NCBI GenBank assembly: GCA_029532625.1
Contig: JARFXM010000001.1
Location: 124,001 to 188,000 of the forward strand
Source: Lomentospora prolificans
Lineage: Eukaryota > Ascomycota > Sordariomycetes > Microascales > Microascaceae
DNA: 64,000 bases
Direction of reading: 5' to 3'
A program made the position numbers and the translations under genes. The notes under the pieces are model-generated. The model made no database searches. It worked only from the letters and a program-made list of their open reading frames with translations, and was not told the DNA's origin. Of the stretch, positions 43,957 through 54,801 are shown one piece after another. How positions within the stretch are numbered: the stretch's first letter is position 1; every line of letters starts with the position of its first letter.

Positions 43957-45399
43957 TTACTCGACCGCCAGCACGCTCTCGGTAATCAACGCGGGGTTGA
44001 CCTTGTTCTCATTCCACCTAAACTTAAACTCCTGGCCAAGCTCCTTGCGCACCGCGGCCTGCACGGCGTCAAGGACGGTGGGGAACACGCCAAAGTTGGC
44101 AGGGTTCTCCTCGTCATTCTCACCGCCCTGGAACACGCCAGTTCGGACCAAGCACGTGTTCCAGCCGTACATGTTGCCGCCGATGATGTCGGACTGGGGG
44201 TTATCTCCAATCATGTAAATGTTCTCGGGGATCGTGTACTCGCTGTGAATCTCCTTCATCCACGACTTGATTACCTCGTCGGCGTACTTGTAGGTGGCCA
44301 GCTCGGGCTTGCCGTACACGACGCGCTCGAGCTCGCCGCCGGTGATGGCCTTCCACTGAGCCTCAATGGCAATACGGAAAGCGCCCTGCGTCAGGCGGGG
44401 TCCGAGCTTGTGCTCTGTGGGCATGATCAAATCGCCGTGGGAGAAGTAGATGGGGAGTTGGGTCTTGACGGGGTCGTTGGAGCGGGTGCCCAGCCTGCCA
44501 TCTACGCTGGTGAGGAGATCCATGATGATTTGGATGTCGGTGGCGTAGTCACGGGAGTCGGCAAAGACCAAGACGGCGTCAAAGTTGACACGGTCAAAGT
44601 CCTGAGGCCTTGCGTCCTTGCGCTCCTCTTCGGTAAAGTGCCTCCAGGGAGAGATGGAGGGGTCCCAGGCGAGGATGTCCTTGGGCACGACGACGTTCCT
44701 GAAGCCGTAGGCCTCGGCGGCAAATCGGGCCGTGTACCCTTCACCACCGACCACGAGTACGGTCTCGTAGTACTCAGAGAGCGCCTGCATAGGCGTGTGA
44801 GACTGGATGAACTGCTCTGTGGAGATGGGCCATCCGATAATGTTGGACAGCTGCTGGCAGCGGGCTTCCTCGGGCTTGCCACCGCCGTTGGTGAGGAGGA
44901 TGTGAGGGATCTTGATGCCGAGCTCATTGTCTCCGTTGAGGAGCTCCATAACTCGAGAGGTCTCGGGGATGAGATTGTTGCCATGAAGGAGCACACCATC
45001 AATGTCGAAGACGAAGGCCATGTTCTTGGCAGCGGCGACCTTCTCCTTGGAAAGGTCCTGAACCTGGGAGGCTAGGATATCCCTGCGAGCACGAGCATTC
45101 TCCTCCTTGGTCGCGAGAGAGATGCGCCTGTTGGAGAACCTAGGGGAGCGAGGAATAGGGAGGGCAGCACCAAAAGAGTTTCGGGAGGCTCGACGGTGCT
45201 TCATAGAAGGAGAACCGCTCAGGTTGTGCATAAGCTTCTCAGCATCACTGATGGACGTCCTCGAAGCGGGGATCTCGATGCTGTTGCCCGTGGGGCTGAG
45301 GAAATTGGCGTCATTCTCCTCGGCGACGGTCCCATTGACTTTATTGACGGGCTCAGACGGTGCGGGAGCGTTGACGGTAAGCTGCTTGAAGTTCTTCAT
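43957..45399 (-). CDS. CECR5/YKR070W-type HAD-superfamily phosphatase
   Basis: Intronless, 480 aa from the ATG at 45397-45399 (an in-frame ATG-less extension upstream is not used). Residues 1-120 are polar and Ser/Arg-rich with several RR/RS sites and may carry a targeting signal. The HAD domain starts at FVFDIDGVLLHG (nucleophile Asp132, Asp134). It continues with ILLTNGGGKPE (motif II), a cap of the class IIA type, GKPELATY (motif III Lys) and IYMIGDNPQSDIIGGN (motif IV). This matches the CECR5/HDHD5 family, mitochondrial in yeast. The substrate is not established; glycerol-phosphate-like compounds are possible from class IIA precedent. Confidence 0.92.
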   Translation of the reverse strand: MKNFKQLTVNAPAPSEPVNKVNGTVAEENDANFLSPTGNSIEIPASRTSISDAEKLMHNLSGSPSMKHRRASRNSFGAALPIPRSPRFSNRRISLATKEENARARRDILASQVQDLSKEKVAAAKNMAFVFDIDGVLLHGNNLIPETSRVMELLNGDNELGIKIPHILLTNGGGKPEEARCQQLSNIIGWPISTEQFIQSHTPMQALSEYYETVLVVGGEGYTARFAAEAYGFRNVVVPKDILAWDPSISPWRHFTEEERKDARPQDFDRVNFDAVLVFADSRDYATDIQIIMDLLTSVDGRLGTRSNDPVKTQLPIYFSHGDLIMPTEHKLGPRLTQGAFRIAIEAQWKAITGGELERVVYGKPELATYKYADEVIKSWMKEIHSEYTIPENIYMIGDNPQSDIIGGNMYGWNTCLVRTGVFQGGENDEENPANFGVFPTVLDAVQAAVRKELGQEFKFRWNENKVNPALITESVLAVE

Positions 45400-46783
45400 T
45401 GTGTCGCTATGCAATTGTGGTATCAACGGCAACGGTAAAAGCAAAAGTGTAAATGAAGGCAAACGGGTAGCAGGAAAGAGGACTTATGTAGGGAAATATG
45501 TGGTAGTGGATAGTGTTTAAAAGGAGGGGCGTTGAATCATGGTAGGATGGCGTGGATAGGACGAGAGAAGATTCGCGCGAGGCTTATATATCTGACGTCT
45601 TGAAGACGGAAGCTGGCGAGTATACATTGTGTAGCCATCGACTCTTACTGTGTCGAGTCAGCATCGGCTTGCCTCGCCGGCAAGGAACCCAAACGAGGTT
45701 GGAATTCTACTGGCTGTCACCACTCTAGGATATCCACCTGCATCCACTGCTTTCCCTTGGTATCCTTCGGATCCCGATATCCCCTGGCCTGGACCGCGAT
45801 AACGAAGGGAGATAACATCAAGCCAGTATCCACAAATTATCATCATGTAGTGCCCACAGCGGAGCCTCGAGTATTACCAGGCAAACAGGAGGGAAAGAAA
45901 AAAACAAGAATTTTGAGGCTGAGGAAACCTAAACTGACCGTAAGTAGAGTGTTGTACTTGTGGCGAGATGAGGCGCATTCTAGAAAACGTTCCTACAGAA
46001 TTTTCCTCCTAGTGCGCGAGCGTTTCGAAGTGTGAAGCGGGCATTGGTGAAACCGACTTGGATGGATACGGTCCCAGAATAATGTGGAGCCGCCGCGAAG
46101 ATCTCCCTTCGGAGGCTTTCGGAATTGCCAACTTCACAATGGGTACCGGCACGCCCACCACTGACACTTGGCATTCGACGTATCACTTGTGTATAGTCTA
46201 CCTCCTCTTCAGGAACAGCGAAAAGGCAATTGACCGGTACGAGGTACTTCCAACCATACACCGGCGACCCGGCCGCCCCGAGGAGAATGCGACTCTTTTC
46301 CAAGGCTCCCCCCTCCCCCCTGCCGGCCAAGCCAAGGCGAAGGGACACCGCCGCGCCGTAGGCTGCATGCAGGGTTCTATGCCGGTACTGCGGCGGTATG
46401 GAAAATATATTTTTCACGGAAGCGGAGCTATGACGACATCGCTTATCCATGGCCGTCCCATATGCCAAAAGTTATACCCTCCGAGCCGCAATCAGGAACC
46501 AGTTTCCCTTTGAGGAAAAGACTTTCGCCCCCCTACTCTGCCCAAGGTCTAGACTAGAATTTTCGCTGTGATCCACTTATAAGCTTCCGTGGGAGGTAAT
46601 AAGCTCAGATGCTCTCGAGTCTTGATGTGCGTTTTTGAGAGGTGAAGCAAGCCAAACTTCACATTTACTCAAACAACAGCATTTCTGAAACCAGGGCAAC
46701 TACTTTCTTCCTGTCTACAACAGTCATCTTCACCCTATTCTCTAGCTCAGGAAATCTCCCCCTCCCCCCAAAACACACTCAAA
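45400..46783. other. Divergent intergenic region, 1.4 kb
   Basis: Contains promoters for the leftward phosphatase gene and the rightward reductase gene. A CT/C-rich stretch (CCCCCTCCCCCCAAAAC near 46758-46774) lies just before the reductase start, as is common in highly expressed fungal genes. Overlapping long frames at about 45980-46513 on both strands have no family resemblance. Confidence 0.45.
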
Positions 46784-47910
46784 ATGTCCAAGGGCATAAC
46801 CTTCAAGCTTAGCAACGGCGTCGTGATCCCCGGGCTGGGATTCGGTACCTTTTCTAGCGAGGGTTCCAAGGGTGAAGCTTACGCCGCTGTGCTGCACGCC
46901 CTCCGAACTGGCTACAGGCATCTAGACTGTGCCTGGTTCTACCAAAACGAGGACGAGATTGGCGACGCCATCAGGGACTTCTTGGCCGAGAGAAAGGATG
47001 TCAAGCGATCTGACCTCTTCATAACTACCAAGGTGTGGAATCACCTGCATGAGGAGGATGAAGTGAAGTGGTCCCTGAACAACTCCCTCGAGAAGCTCAA
47101 GCTCGACTACGTTGATCTCTTCCTCATCCACTGGCCGATTGCATCCGAAAAGACGGATGATAATATGCCCAAGCTCGGGTCTGACGGCAAGGTAAGCAAA
47201 GCCAAGATAAGCCCCTCCCCCTGATCTGTCCCCTCCGATGGCTCTGGATTCCCGGGTCGGATGGAGCCTTATCCCAACGTTGTGGAGCCAGATCCCCTAT
47301 CCACGTTACAGGAACCGGCGCTAACATTGGCTGCCCCTAGTACATCATCAAGAAGGACCTCACCAAAAATCCAGAGCCCACCTGGCGTGCCATGGAAGCT
47401 CTCTATAACGAGGGCAAAGCTCGCGCGATTGGCCTCTCCAACTTTACCATTCCCAACATCGAGCAGATTCTCTCCTTTGCCAAGATCCCCCCTCACGTCA
47501 ACCAGATCGAAATTCACCCCTTCCTTCCCAACACCACTCTCGTCAAGTACTGCCTTGATCACAACATTTTACCTGAGGCCTACTCCCCTCTCGGCTCTCA
47601 AAACCAGGTCCCCACTACAGGTGAAAAGGTGGCTACGAACCCCACGTTGAACAAGATCGCTGCGGAGGGAGGGCACACACTTGCCCAGGTGCTTATTGCC
47701 TGGGGACTACGGAGGGGCTACGTGGTCCTTCCTAAGAGCTCAAACCCCGCGAGGATCGACAGCAACTTTGAGGAGATTTCTCTCTCCGACGCTCAGTATG
47801 AGGCTATTAACCAGGTTGCTGCCGGACGGCACACTCGGTTCGTCAACATGAAGGACACGTTTGGCTATGATGTGTGGCCAGAGGAGAGCAACGGCGAGCT
47901 CCCTAAATGA
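46784..47910 (+). CDS. Aldo-keto reductase (glycerol dehydrogenase/GCY1-like)
   Basis: join(46784..47191, 47341..47910), 325 aa; the 149-bp intron has GTAAGC and CCTAG ends. The catalytic tetrad is visible as Asp48 (HLDCA), Tyr53 (FYQNE), Lys83 (TTKVW) and His116 (LIHWP). The NADPH-binding segment appears as VLPKSSNPARIDSNFE near residue 265. GVVIPGLGFGT and IGLSNFTIPNIEQIL are family signatures. It should be a cytosolic NADPH-dependent reductase of small aldehydes, glyceraldehyde or uronates; sequence does not decide which. Length is normal and the gene is intact. Confidence 0.93.
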
Positions 47911-48386
47911 GGGAACGGAGAAACGGGAAAAAATTGACTGATGATTTGGAACAATGCTTGGTGAACTTACCGCATAGGGAGTTCGGATCTGGTATCCTCG
48001 GGATATGTGGGCGTGGCACGAGTAATGACGCTTGGCACATTTAGAGCAGCAACGTCATAGCCGTGCCTTTGAAAGTTAAAATACCTTTGGTTTTCCCCCT
48101 TTTCTTATTTTGGTTTAGAGATACAACACAGAAACAGACTTGCGTCATTTCTGCCCTAGTAAAAGTGGTCCACCGCCGGTACGTAAAACAACACAAAAAA
48201 ATAGCTAAGAGTGGCCACGTATTGATGTCACTGGGGCCGGACCCTGAAGCCTGCAGGCTAATAATTAAACGAACTTGGAAGTCAGCCTAACATAGGTGAC
48301 AGTCACCGGAAACTTGCTCGCGCTGGGCGGAATGGTGATGCTACCCGGGACCACAGCTCCATCGCTAGATTCAAGCCACATCTGTT
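47911..48386. other. Convergent intergenic region
   Basis: No coding or RNA feature is supported. Confidence 0.35.
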
Positions 48387-48713
48387 TCACTTGGACTTTC
48401 CGTGCTGCTGCGCATGCTGCGCATTTTGTCCATCCAGCTCCTGAAAAGTTTCGAGGAGTCTGTTGCCCTCCTCCAATCCCTCTGGAGTCACTGCGTTCGC
48501 ATTAGGCATTGCACGGATATCTAATCGCGACCGAATCTCTTAAGGCATATACGTACTATCGAGACCATAACTGTGCTGGAAGTTGGTTTGAGAACCCCAC
48601 CCGTCCTTGACCATGCTGTACTTGCTCTGAGCTTGGGCACCACCGCCAGTGCTATTCCCCCTGCCGGACGACGAATTGCCCGAGGAGCTCTGCGAGGACT
48701 TGTTGTTATTCAT
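48387..48713 (-). CDS. Small conserved fungal protein, 86 aa
   Basis: Complement of join(48387..48490, 48557..48713). The 66-bp intron (GTACGT to ACGCAG) joins YGLD to MTPEGLEEGNRLLE, giving a frame that neither exon has alone. The N-terminus is Asn/Ser/Gly-rich and disordered-looking. A conserved-looking core, MVKDGWGSQTNFQHSYGL, is followed by a short acidic helix and a Gln/His-rich tail. I recall short fungal hypothetical proteins with the same WGS-TNFQ-SYGL and EEGNR core, so I consider it real. Its function is unknown. Its upstream region forms the left arm of a long inverted repeat. Confidence 0.72.
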
Positions 48714-48762
48714 TTTGATTCTTCTAATATGGATTCGGTGGCTGGCAGTCACGAAGTATAAG

Positions 48763-49171
48763 GATGGGTCGTGGTCGTCAATGTTAGAGTGAAGAGGCAC
48801 AATATGCTAGCGAACTAGGCGTGAGGTAGGTGTGAGGTGTGTTGGGTCACTAATCGCTGTCCTCCTTCTTCTTTTTTCCTTTTTATTCCTGGATATTCTC
48901 CTTCTTTTATAGTCGCTGACCTTGGTGCGAGGTTCCTTCGATCTAGCATCCAACTCTACATAGTTAGATGCTCAGACTGCCCTTTCCTTCTGACCGCCAG
49001 GTTATCGCATCATCGCTACTAGCTAGGCTGCCCGTTTGCTCTGCCTATCAGGCCATCACATCACCACTACTAGCTAGGCTGCCCGTTTGCTCTGACCGCC
49101 GGGTTATCGCAGCATCAACCTCTCTTATGCCCTGATTCCAGCGAGGATATCATGAGGGTGATCGTGATTGC
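48763..49171 (+). repeat. Left arm of a long inverted repeat
   Basis: About 410 bp, diverged but clearly the reverse complement of 49889-50366. Shared landmarks in order are GGGTCGTC-AATGTT, GAGTGAAGAG-CACAATATGCTAGCGAACTAG, CTAATCGCTGTC, CTGGATATTCTCCTTCTTTTATA, GTGCGAGGTTCCTTCGATCTAGCATC, GCTAGCTAGGCTG, GTTTGCTCTGACCGCCGGGT and GAGGATATCATG. The outer part overlaps the promoter of the small gene that starts at 48713. Inside the arm a GTTTGCTCTGACCGCC-type unit of roughly 60 bp is repeated. Confidence 0.8.
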
Positions 49172-49888
49172 CTGTCCACTCGCTGCGAGATTGAGATCAG
49201 AAAAGTGGTAAAAAGTCCTGTGAAACAACGAGGTCTCTGGCCACTCTTCGGTGGGAGCGGGAAAACCATTGGCCACGTTCACTAGAGTAACCACGGAACA
49301 CTGGCCGTCGGGAAGCGACGTGAGACAAACAATAAAGTACCAGTTGCTAGGGATGCCTAATCGCACAACCTGTGCCTCCAACGTGTTTCCTCCTTACCTA
49401 GCTCTTCAAACAGCAGCTCTGTAATTGCGGAATTGAGCATGACACAGGCATGTGTACCCGGACCGAGAAGCAGGACAGCCACAGGGCCATAGAACCTAGT
49501 TTTCTCTTCTAAGAACTGCCCAAACGGACTGGGTAGGACCGACCTGTAATCACTTCCGAGGACCAAGGACAATCAAACCATCCCAATAAAACACGTGATC
49601 CGAAACCATCACCTGGGAAGCTCCTGCACCCCTTGGAAATATCCTGAAAATTCAGAAAGTGCGGGTTTCAAGTTCTTGAACGAGCTAGTAAGTAGCGCGT
49701 CACGTGGGCAAGGTGCCTTTCACGGGCCATCGTCGTCAATCCCGCCATTCTGTCTCACCTGGTATAAATATCGCTCGCCCAACCAGCTTTCTGACTTTAC
49801 CCCTCTTCCACCTAGATTCCACAAGTCTTGCATCATTGATGACCTCTCTTCGTGTAAGGAGAAAAGAAGAGGGACCAGCGAAGTCACA
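49172..49888. other. Spacer between inverted-repeat arms
   Basis: About 717 bp. Minus-strand frames at 49115-49381 and 49357-49572 are open but belong to different frames, have no acceptable intron between them and no recognisable domain. No transposase is visible. Confidence 0.5.
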
Positions 49889-50366
49889 GCGATCACGATC
49901 ACCCCATGATATCCTCACTGGAACCAGGGCGCAAGAGAGGCTGATGCTGCGATGACCCGGCGGCCAGAGCAAACGGGCTGCCTAGCTAACGATGATGATG
50001 TGGTGACTTGGCGGCCAGAGCAAACGGGGAACCAGGGCGCAATAGAGGCTGATGCTGCGATGACCCGGCGGTCAGAGCAAACAGACAGCCTAGCTAGCGA
50101 TGATGATGCGACTACCCAGCAGCTGGACGGGAAGGGCAGTCGGAGCATCCAACTACGTAGTGTTAGATGCTAGATCGAAGGAACCTCGCACTATAGTCAG
50201 CGATCATGGGCAATATAAAAGAAGGAGAATATCCAGGGATATGAAGGAAAAAGAAGAAGGAAGACAGCGATTAGAGACCTAATATACCTCACACCTACCT
50301 CACATCTAGTTCGCTAGCATATTGTGTCTCTTCACTCGAACATTGACGACCCACCCTTACACTTGC
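49889..50366 (-). repeat. Right arm of the long inverted repeat
   Basis: About 480 bp, inverted copy of 48763-49171 with an extra internal unit (GGCGGCCAGAGCAAACGGG-type blocks near 49961, 50011 and 50068). Weak similarity continues outward to an ATGAAAATGAGG at 50417, corresponding to the start-codon region of the small gene, but no copy of that gene's coding sequence follows. Confidence 0.8.
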
Positions 50367-52318
50367 AGATGAGGTTGGAGGCCTGCCTGCCGTGACAGCC
50401 AGCATTGCGCTTCGAAATGAAAATGAGGGTAACTTTCTAAATCCGTTCTTTTAATGCCGTAAATTTCGCAAAATCGCGCCTCAAGTCTCCAGGGTCTATC
50501 TCCTCTCCCGCGTGGAGCAGATGTTCAACCCAGAGCTCAGCGGCCGCCGTCTGCCACTCATGAACACTCCTCGATTGTGCTGCAAGTGCCTCATTACCCT
50601 GTCCCGATATGATGCCGCGCCGCGAGTGGCTCTCAATCGAACAACATACTCTCGCCACTAAAATCCGCAAGCTAGAACGCCTTCTTGAGGCCAACCAAGC
50701 AGTGGCTAAATCCACCGGTTGTGCCTACAAGGAAGCTCTTCGCAGCAGGCGCCAGGCCGATCTAAACACCACTTCTAGAGCCCACCGTCTCCTTCAGTTA
50801 CATGTCAAGCTTCAAAGTCTGCTTTGTCACAACCTTTACACTCGAGTTCAACTTACCAAGCAAAAAGGCTGCTGGGACTGAAATCCTCAGCCTGTTCCGT
50901 CAGCTTCAGGACTAGAAGACACAGTGGAAGAGTGTCAAGGACTTAAATGCGTATGAGAATTTCAACATGCCTGGGATTGCGCGCAAGTCAATTGAAATGA
51001 TTTCCCCTCAGGTCGGCGTCGCCAGAATGTCCTCCCCTTGCCTATTTAGCGGAGAGGATGCTCAGGCGCCCCAGAGTTTGTGGCATCAAGTCGTGGATAG
51101 CCTTCCTGTACTGCACGACACCTCCGAGAAGTTGGATGAGGACCTCGAACATATGCGGGAGACCAAGAAGCAACTGGGTTGCGAGCCCGGATAGAGCGGG
51201 CAGTATATCGGATGCACCGCTAAGGTTCAGTTGTGAATATATTGTTACCAGTCGCTTCCACCAGTACTTGCGGTTTCTATCTCTGAGGGAGCTTGTATCT
51301 CGCAGCGATTTGCGATGGGTTATCTTGGGTGGGATTGGGAATATGATTGTGTATGGATTCGATTTAGGGTTTAATATTGGGCGTATGAGTGCGGGAATCG
51401 TCCCCGTCGAGTCTCGAACACACTAACTTGGTCCAAACATGCTCTGATAGGCCCTGATAGTCATAGGTGAGAGACTCCAATAGTCGTAGATAATCTCAAT
51501 CGCTGTGAAGATCAACAATCTTGGAGAAAGTAGCCTTTCCTGGGGGTGGAGGGGGAGTCCACGCGAACGGGTAATGAATGAAGCATGGAAGCGATATCAT
51601 GTCTCTGTCCAATACACTTCTGTATATCGTTATTGTATATATGACCCAAAATGCCACGAGTTAAGAGCCACAGATATTTGAATCTTATTATATACAGTGT
51701 TTTCTAGATATCCAAGATGAAGAACTTGGATGATCATAATGGCACATGATATCACGCGAAATGCGCGGAAGAGAAATCGCGCGTTGGTCTGCTACAGGAA
51801 GCATAAAGCCACATTGAACTCGGTTGAGAAAGTTTCGGGAACTTATTTCTAGGATCGGAAATAGCAGAGTGCCGGGATCGATAGACACTGAGTGGAAAGA
51901 GGCGCAGATAAGGGACGGTGAGGAGGAAGGGAAAGTGCAAACAAAGGTCACCCGATTCACCTGAAGCGGGAGACAGAGAAGGCATCACCAAGAAACACTG
52001 GAGCACGAGAACATGGCACAAGAATATGAAATTAATATTTATATGGAAAGTCTGTACACTTCTGCTTTCAATTACACCCTCTCTCTTGCAAGCGAAAGGC
52101 ACCTGTCGTCCTCCATGACGAAAAATCTGCACGCTTCCACTTTGAATTCCTCACCTCTCTTTCAATCGCAAGGCACTTGGCATATATCACCAGCAGCACG
52201 ATGCATAGTATAGTTACCCAGTACATTCTTTGAATCTCAATCTCTTTTACAGCAAGCTAACGAGGTCTTTTGCCCAGGCGCCAACCCACCACCTCGAGCT
52301 AACCACCACATTGTCCCC
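50367..52318. other. Region with unassigned short frames only
   Basis: Short frames at 50609-50881 (plus) and 50437-50715 (minus) overlap. The plus one has a helical, Lys/Leu-rich look but no family resemblance. The last 150 bp before 52319 are the likely promoter of the next gene. Nothing else is supported. Confidence 0.4.
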
Positions 52319-53017
52319 ATGATCGAATACCCTCCCAAACCCCTGATTCTAATTTTCGCAATTGGAAATCTTGACGAGGGTGTTGTCATTGATCAGGACT
52401 TCACCAATCTCATTGAAAACATTACCGCCCAAGCGTACGTCAAGTGGGCGGCCACCCCCGAGGAGGCGGCCACCCTCTTGGACGAAAACCCCGATGCCCG
52501 CGGAATCCTGATTGCCGACACCGCCATCACCGAACCTGAGAACGACTTTGTCTCCCAAATGGTGGTAGAGTACGCTCAAGACGGCGGCACTGTGGTCTTC
52601 GGCGCCGCTTTCTGTACCTTCATTACAGAACACGTCTTGAATGACTATTTCTACCGCGAGTGGGCACTCCCATGGACGTTCAGCTCGTACCAGTATGCTT
52701 TTGCCTATTTGAACAGAGCCGCCCCCTACGTGCCGATCAATGGACTCCCCTTGACCCATACCATTAGAGGAGTCTTCCTCCAGTACACCAACTTTTCGTC
52801 GGCCTGGTATGTTACTGGGCCCGAGTCCGCTGGCACCTCGCTTGGGTTGATTCCTGCCACGTACGGCCACGACCAGGCCGAGGTGCCCATCGCCTTCACA
52901 AAGATGGATAACGGATTCGTTGGGTTCATCGGTGACGTTGACGGTGATGACGATCCGAAATGCACTCCCATAATCCTCGCCATGTTCGGTTTGGACTTTC
53001 TGGCCTGGGAGGCGTAA
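52319..53017 (+). CDS. Conserved-looking hypothetical protein, 232 aa
   Basis: Intronless, ATG at 52319. There is no signal peptide or TM segment. Composition and codon use look like a real soluble protein, acidic overall. Blocks such as ARGILIADTAI, GGTVVFGAAFCTFI and GFVGFIGDVDGDDDPKCTPIILAMFGL suggest an alpha/beta fold resembling glutamine-amidotransferase-like or ThuA-like sheets, but no Cys-His-Glu triad can be assigned. Function is not recognised. Confidence 0.7.
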   Translation: MIEYPPKPLILIFAIGNLDEGVVIDQDFTNLIENITAQAYVKWAATPEEAATLLDENPDARGILIADTAITEPENDFVSQMVVEYAQDGGTVVFGAAFCTFITEHVLNDYFYREWALPWTFSSYQYAFAYLNRAAPYVPINGLPLTHTIRGVFLQYTNFSSAWYVTGPESAGTSLGLIPATYGHDQAEVPIAFTKMDNGFVGFIGDVDGDDDPKCTPIILAMFGLDFLAWEA

Positions 53018-53589
53018 GGAACAGATAGAGAGAATACACTGCAAATAAGAAGAGGGTACTTAAGGGGTCTGGACAGAATGTTGGCCGTTATTAACGCACG
53101 CGTATCGTAGTGAGTTCAATACAAGTCATGTTTCCATCACATTTGTTGCAATCAATTTGAACTTTGCTGGTGGGAATCAGAGCAACGATGCTGGCTGAGG
53201 ACATTTCCTTACTTCCGCTACTCGTTCTGAAACCCGACTTTCTTCTTAAAATGACTCCTTACCAATTCCTAAGTCAACTACCTGGTCGATCTCTCACTTA
53301 ACGAGCATAATGGCACAGAATATCTGAGCCCCTCCAATACGGTATTGCAGTCAACCACGTCTGCCAGGCTTACTCCAGAAAAGATCGCCAAAACAGGATT
53401 ATCAAGAGTTTGAGAACAGTTCTCCCCAGTTTAAGTGTACGACTTCGCAACGCCAACTGTTCCTAGCGTCTGTGTATGCATCCGAGAGGGCGTGCTTCGT
53501 TCGAATTTGAATCTTGCTCAAGGCGGGGATCGAACTTTGTAATACAGGTCACCTTCAGTAGCATCGTATACGAGTCAGTGATAAAGCCT
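53018..53589. other. Convergent intergenic region
   Basis: No coding feature is supported. A minus-strand GTTCGATCCCC near 53519-53531 is a B-box look-alike without a cloverleaf. Confidence 0.35.
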
Positions 53590-54801
53590 TCAGAATATGA
53601 GGGCATGTGGGGAAAGGGGGGCGTAATTACGGCGAATGAGGTTGTAAAACCCAGGATTGTCCAGGGCATCTCCGCCCGGTGGGAACGCCAGCACTGATCC
53701 TTCACGGGCAGAGTTATACAAGCGGATGACTCTGTCCTGAGAGAGAGGGCCCTCTGCCTTTTCGCTCCATCGGGAAAGAAACTCGTCGTAGACGCCGAGT
53801 GATCCGACTAGAAACTCCTTATCGAGTTCAGCAACCAGAATAGCCCTCTTCACGATGGTGGTGGCCATTTCGATAATCTCAGCGGGAATACCGGCTAGTG
53901 AAGCCCTCTTCTCGTCAACCTCGCCGAAGAGGCGACGAAGCTGGGCACGGTCAGTGCAAGTGTCATCTGAATCGAGGAACTGGCGGAATGACCGGTCGAG
54001 TGGGCCCGGGTCGGGGGTCCGGAAGTAATTAGCCAAGCCCTCAAAGAGGAGGATGATGGCATCCAGCATCGGAAGAAGGTCAATGGTGCTCTGTCTGCAT
54101 GCCTTGACAGCACGCACATGCCAAGTGTAAAGCCCGTTCCCGTCCAGGATTGACTGGCGCCATTCAATAGCCTCCGTGTGGGAGTTTGTAGCAATGGCGA
54201 TCCTGGGGTCGACTTCCATGTGGCTGAGGTAGGACGTCTTCTCGGGGTCGGAGAGGATGTCCCAAACTTTGGAGCAGGTGAACTTGTCGAGGTGAGTCAT
54301 GGGTCCGCCCACGATCCGGGCCCAGATGGCACCGACGGCCAGGGGTGCAATGTCGTGGAATTTGAAGAGGCAGTAAGTGCTGGCTACGGTCTCCTCCTCA
54401 CAAAGGGTTGAAAGAACGCCGCACAGCCAACCGAAATCTTTTCCACTAGAACTGCCTCCTTGGGAGTCGTGATTGGCATCAAGTTGTGGGTTAGAGTTGG
54501 GGACGTAGCAGGTCCAAGCATTGTCCCCCATACAGCGGAAAATAGAAACGGGGGAGAGATTTTGAGAATCAATATTCTTAGACACAATTGTGTTCCAGTT
54601 AGGCGAGATCAGCTTGGAATCATACGTGAGGTCATAGATGTCGACGTTTAAAATGGCAAAAAGGCGCAGGATGCTATAAAGGTCCCTTCGGTTGACCTTT
54701 GAAACCGGAGTCGATTTGATCGTTCGGATTGGATTGTAGCGCACGGCGAGTTGGTATTGCAACCGAGTCAGCTCTTCGTATGCTGTATAGATCGACATCA
54801 T
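53590..54801 (-). CDS. Hypothetical protein, 403 aa
   Basis: Intronless, from ATG 54799-54801 (a second ATG follows at once). No signal peptide, TM segment or known domain is recognised. The sequence is mostly helical, with a Gly/Ser-rich linker near residue 115 and regularly spaced aromatic residues. The C-terminal segment LSQDRVIRLYNSAREGSVLAFPP ends in a proline-rich tail. Codon use matches the neighbouring genes and the frame is uninterrupted over 1.2 kb, which supports reality. It could belong to a lineage-restricted family. Confidence 0.65.
   Translation of the reverse strand: MMSIYTAYEELTRLQYQLAVRYNPIRTIKSTPVSKVNRRDLYSILRLFAILNVDIYDLTYDSKLISPNWNTIVSKNIDSQNLSPVSIFRCMGDNAWTCYVPNSNPQLDANHDSQGGSSSGKDFGWLCGVLSTLCEEETVASTYCLFKFHDIAPLAVGAIWARIVGGPMTHLDKFTCSKVWDILSDPEKTSYLSHMEVDPRIAIATNSHTEAIEWRQSILDGNGLYTWHVRAVKACRQSTIDLLPMLDAIILLFEGLANYFRTPDPGPLDRSFRQFLDSDDTCTDRAQLRRLFGEVDEKRASLAGIPAEIIEMATTIVKRAILVAELDKEFLVGSLGVYDEFLSRWSEKAEGPLSQDRVIRLYNSAREGSVLAFPPGGDALDNPGFYNLIRRNYAPLSPHALIF

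Noticed and set aside
44245..45075. 276-codon plus-strand frame opposite the HAD phosphatase
   Set aside because: It is the GC-rich shadow of a strongly supported gene with a complete set of HAD motifs.
50437..50881. Two overlapping short frames as a transposase remnant
   Set aside because: No DDE, HTH or terminal-repeat evidence; the resemblance was only to generic charged helices.
53510..53535. tRNA-like GTTCGATCCC on the minus strand
   Set aside because: No 5-bp T-stem and no A box at the right distance.
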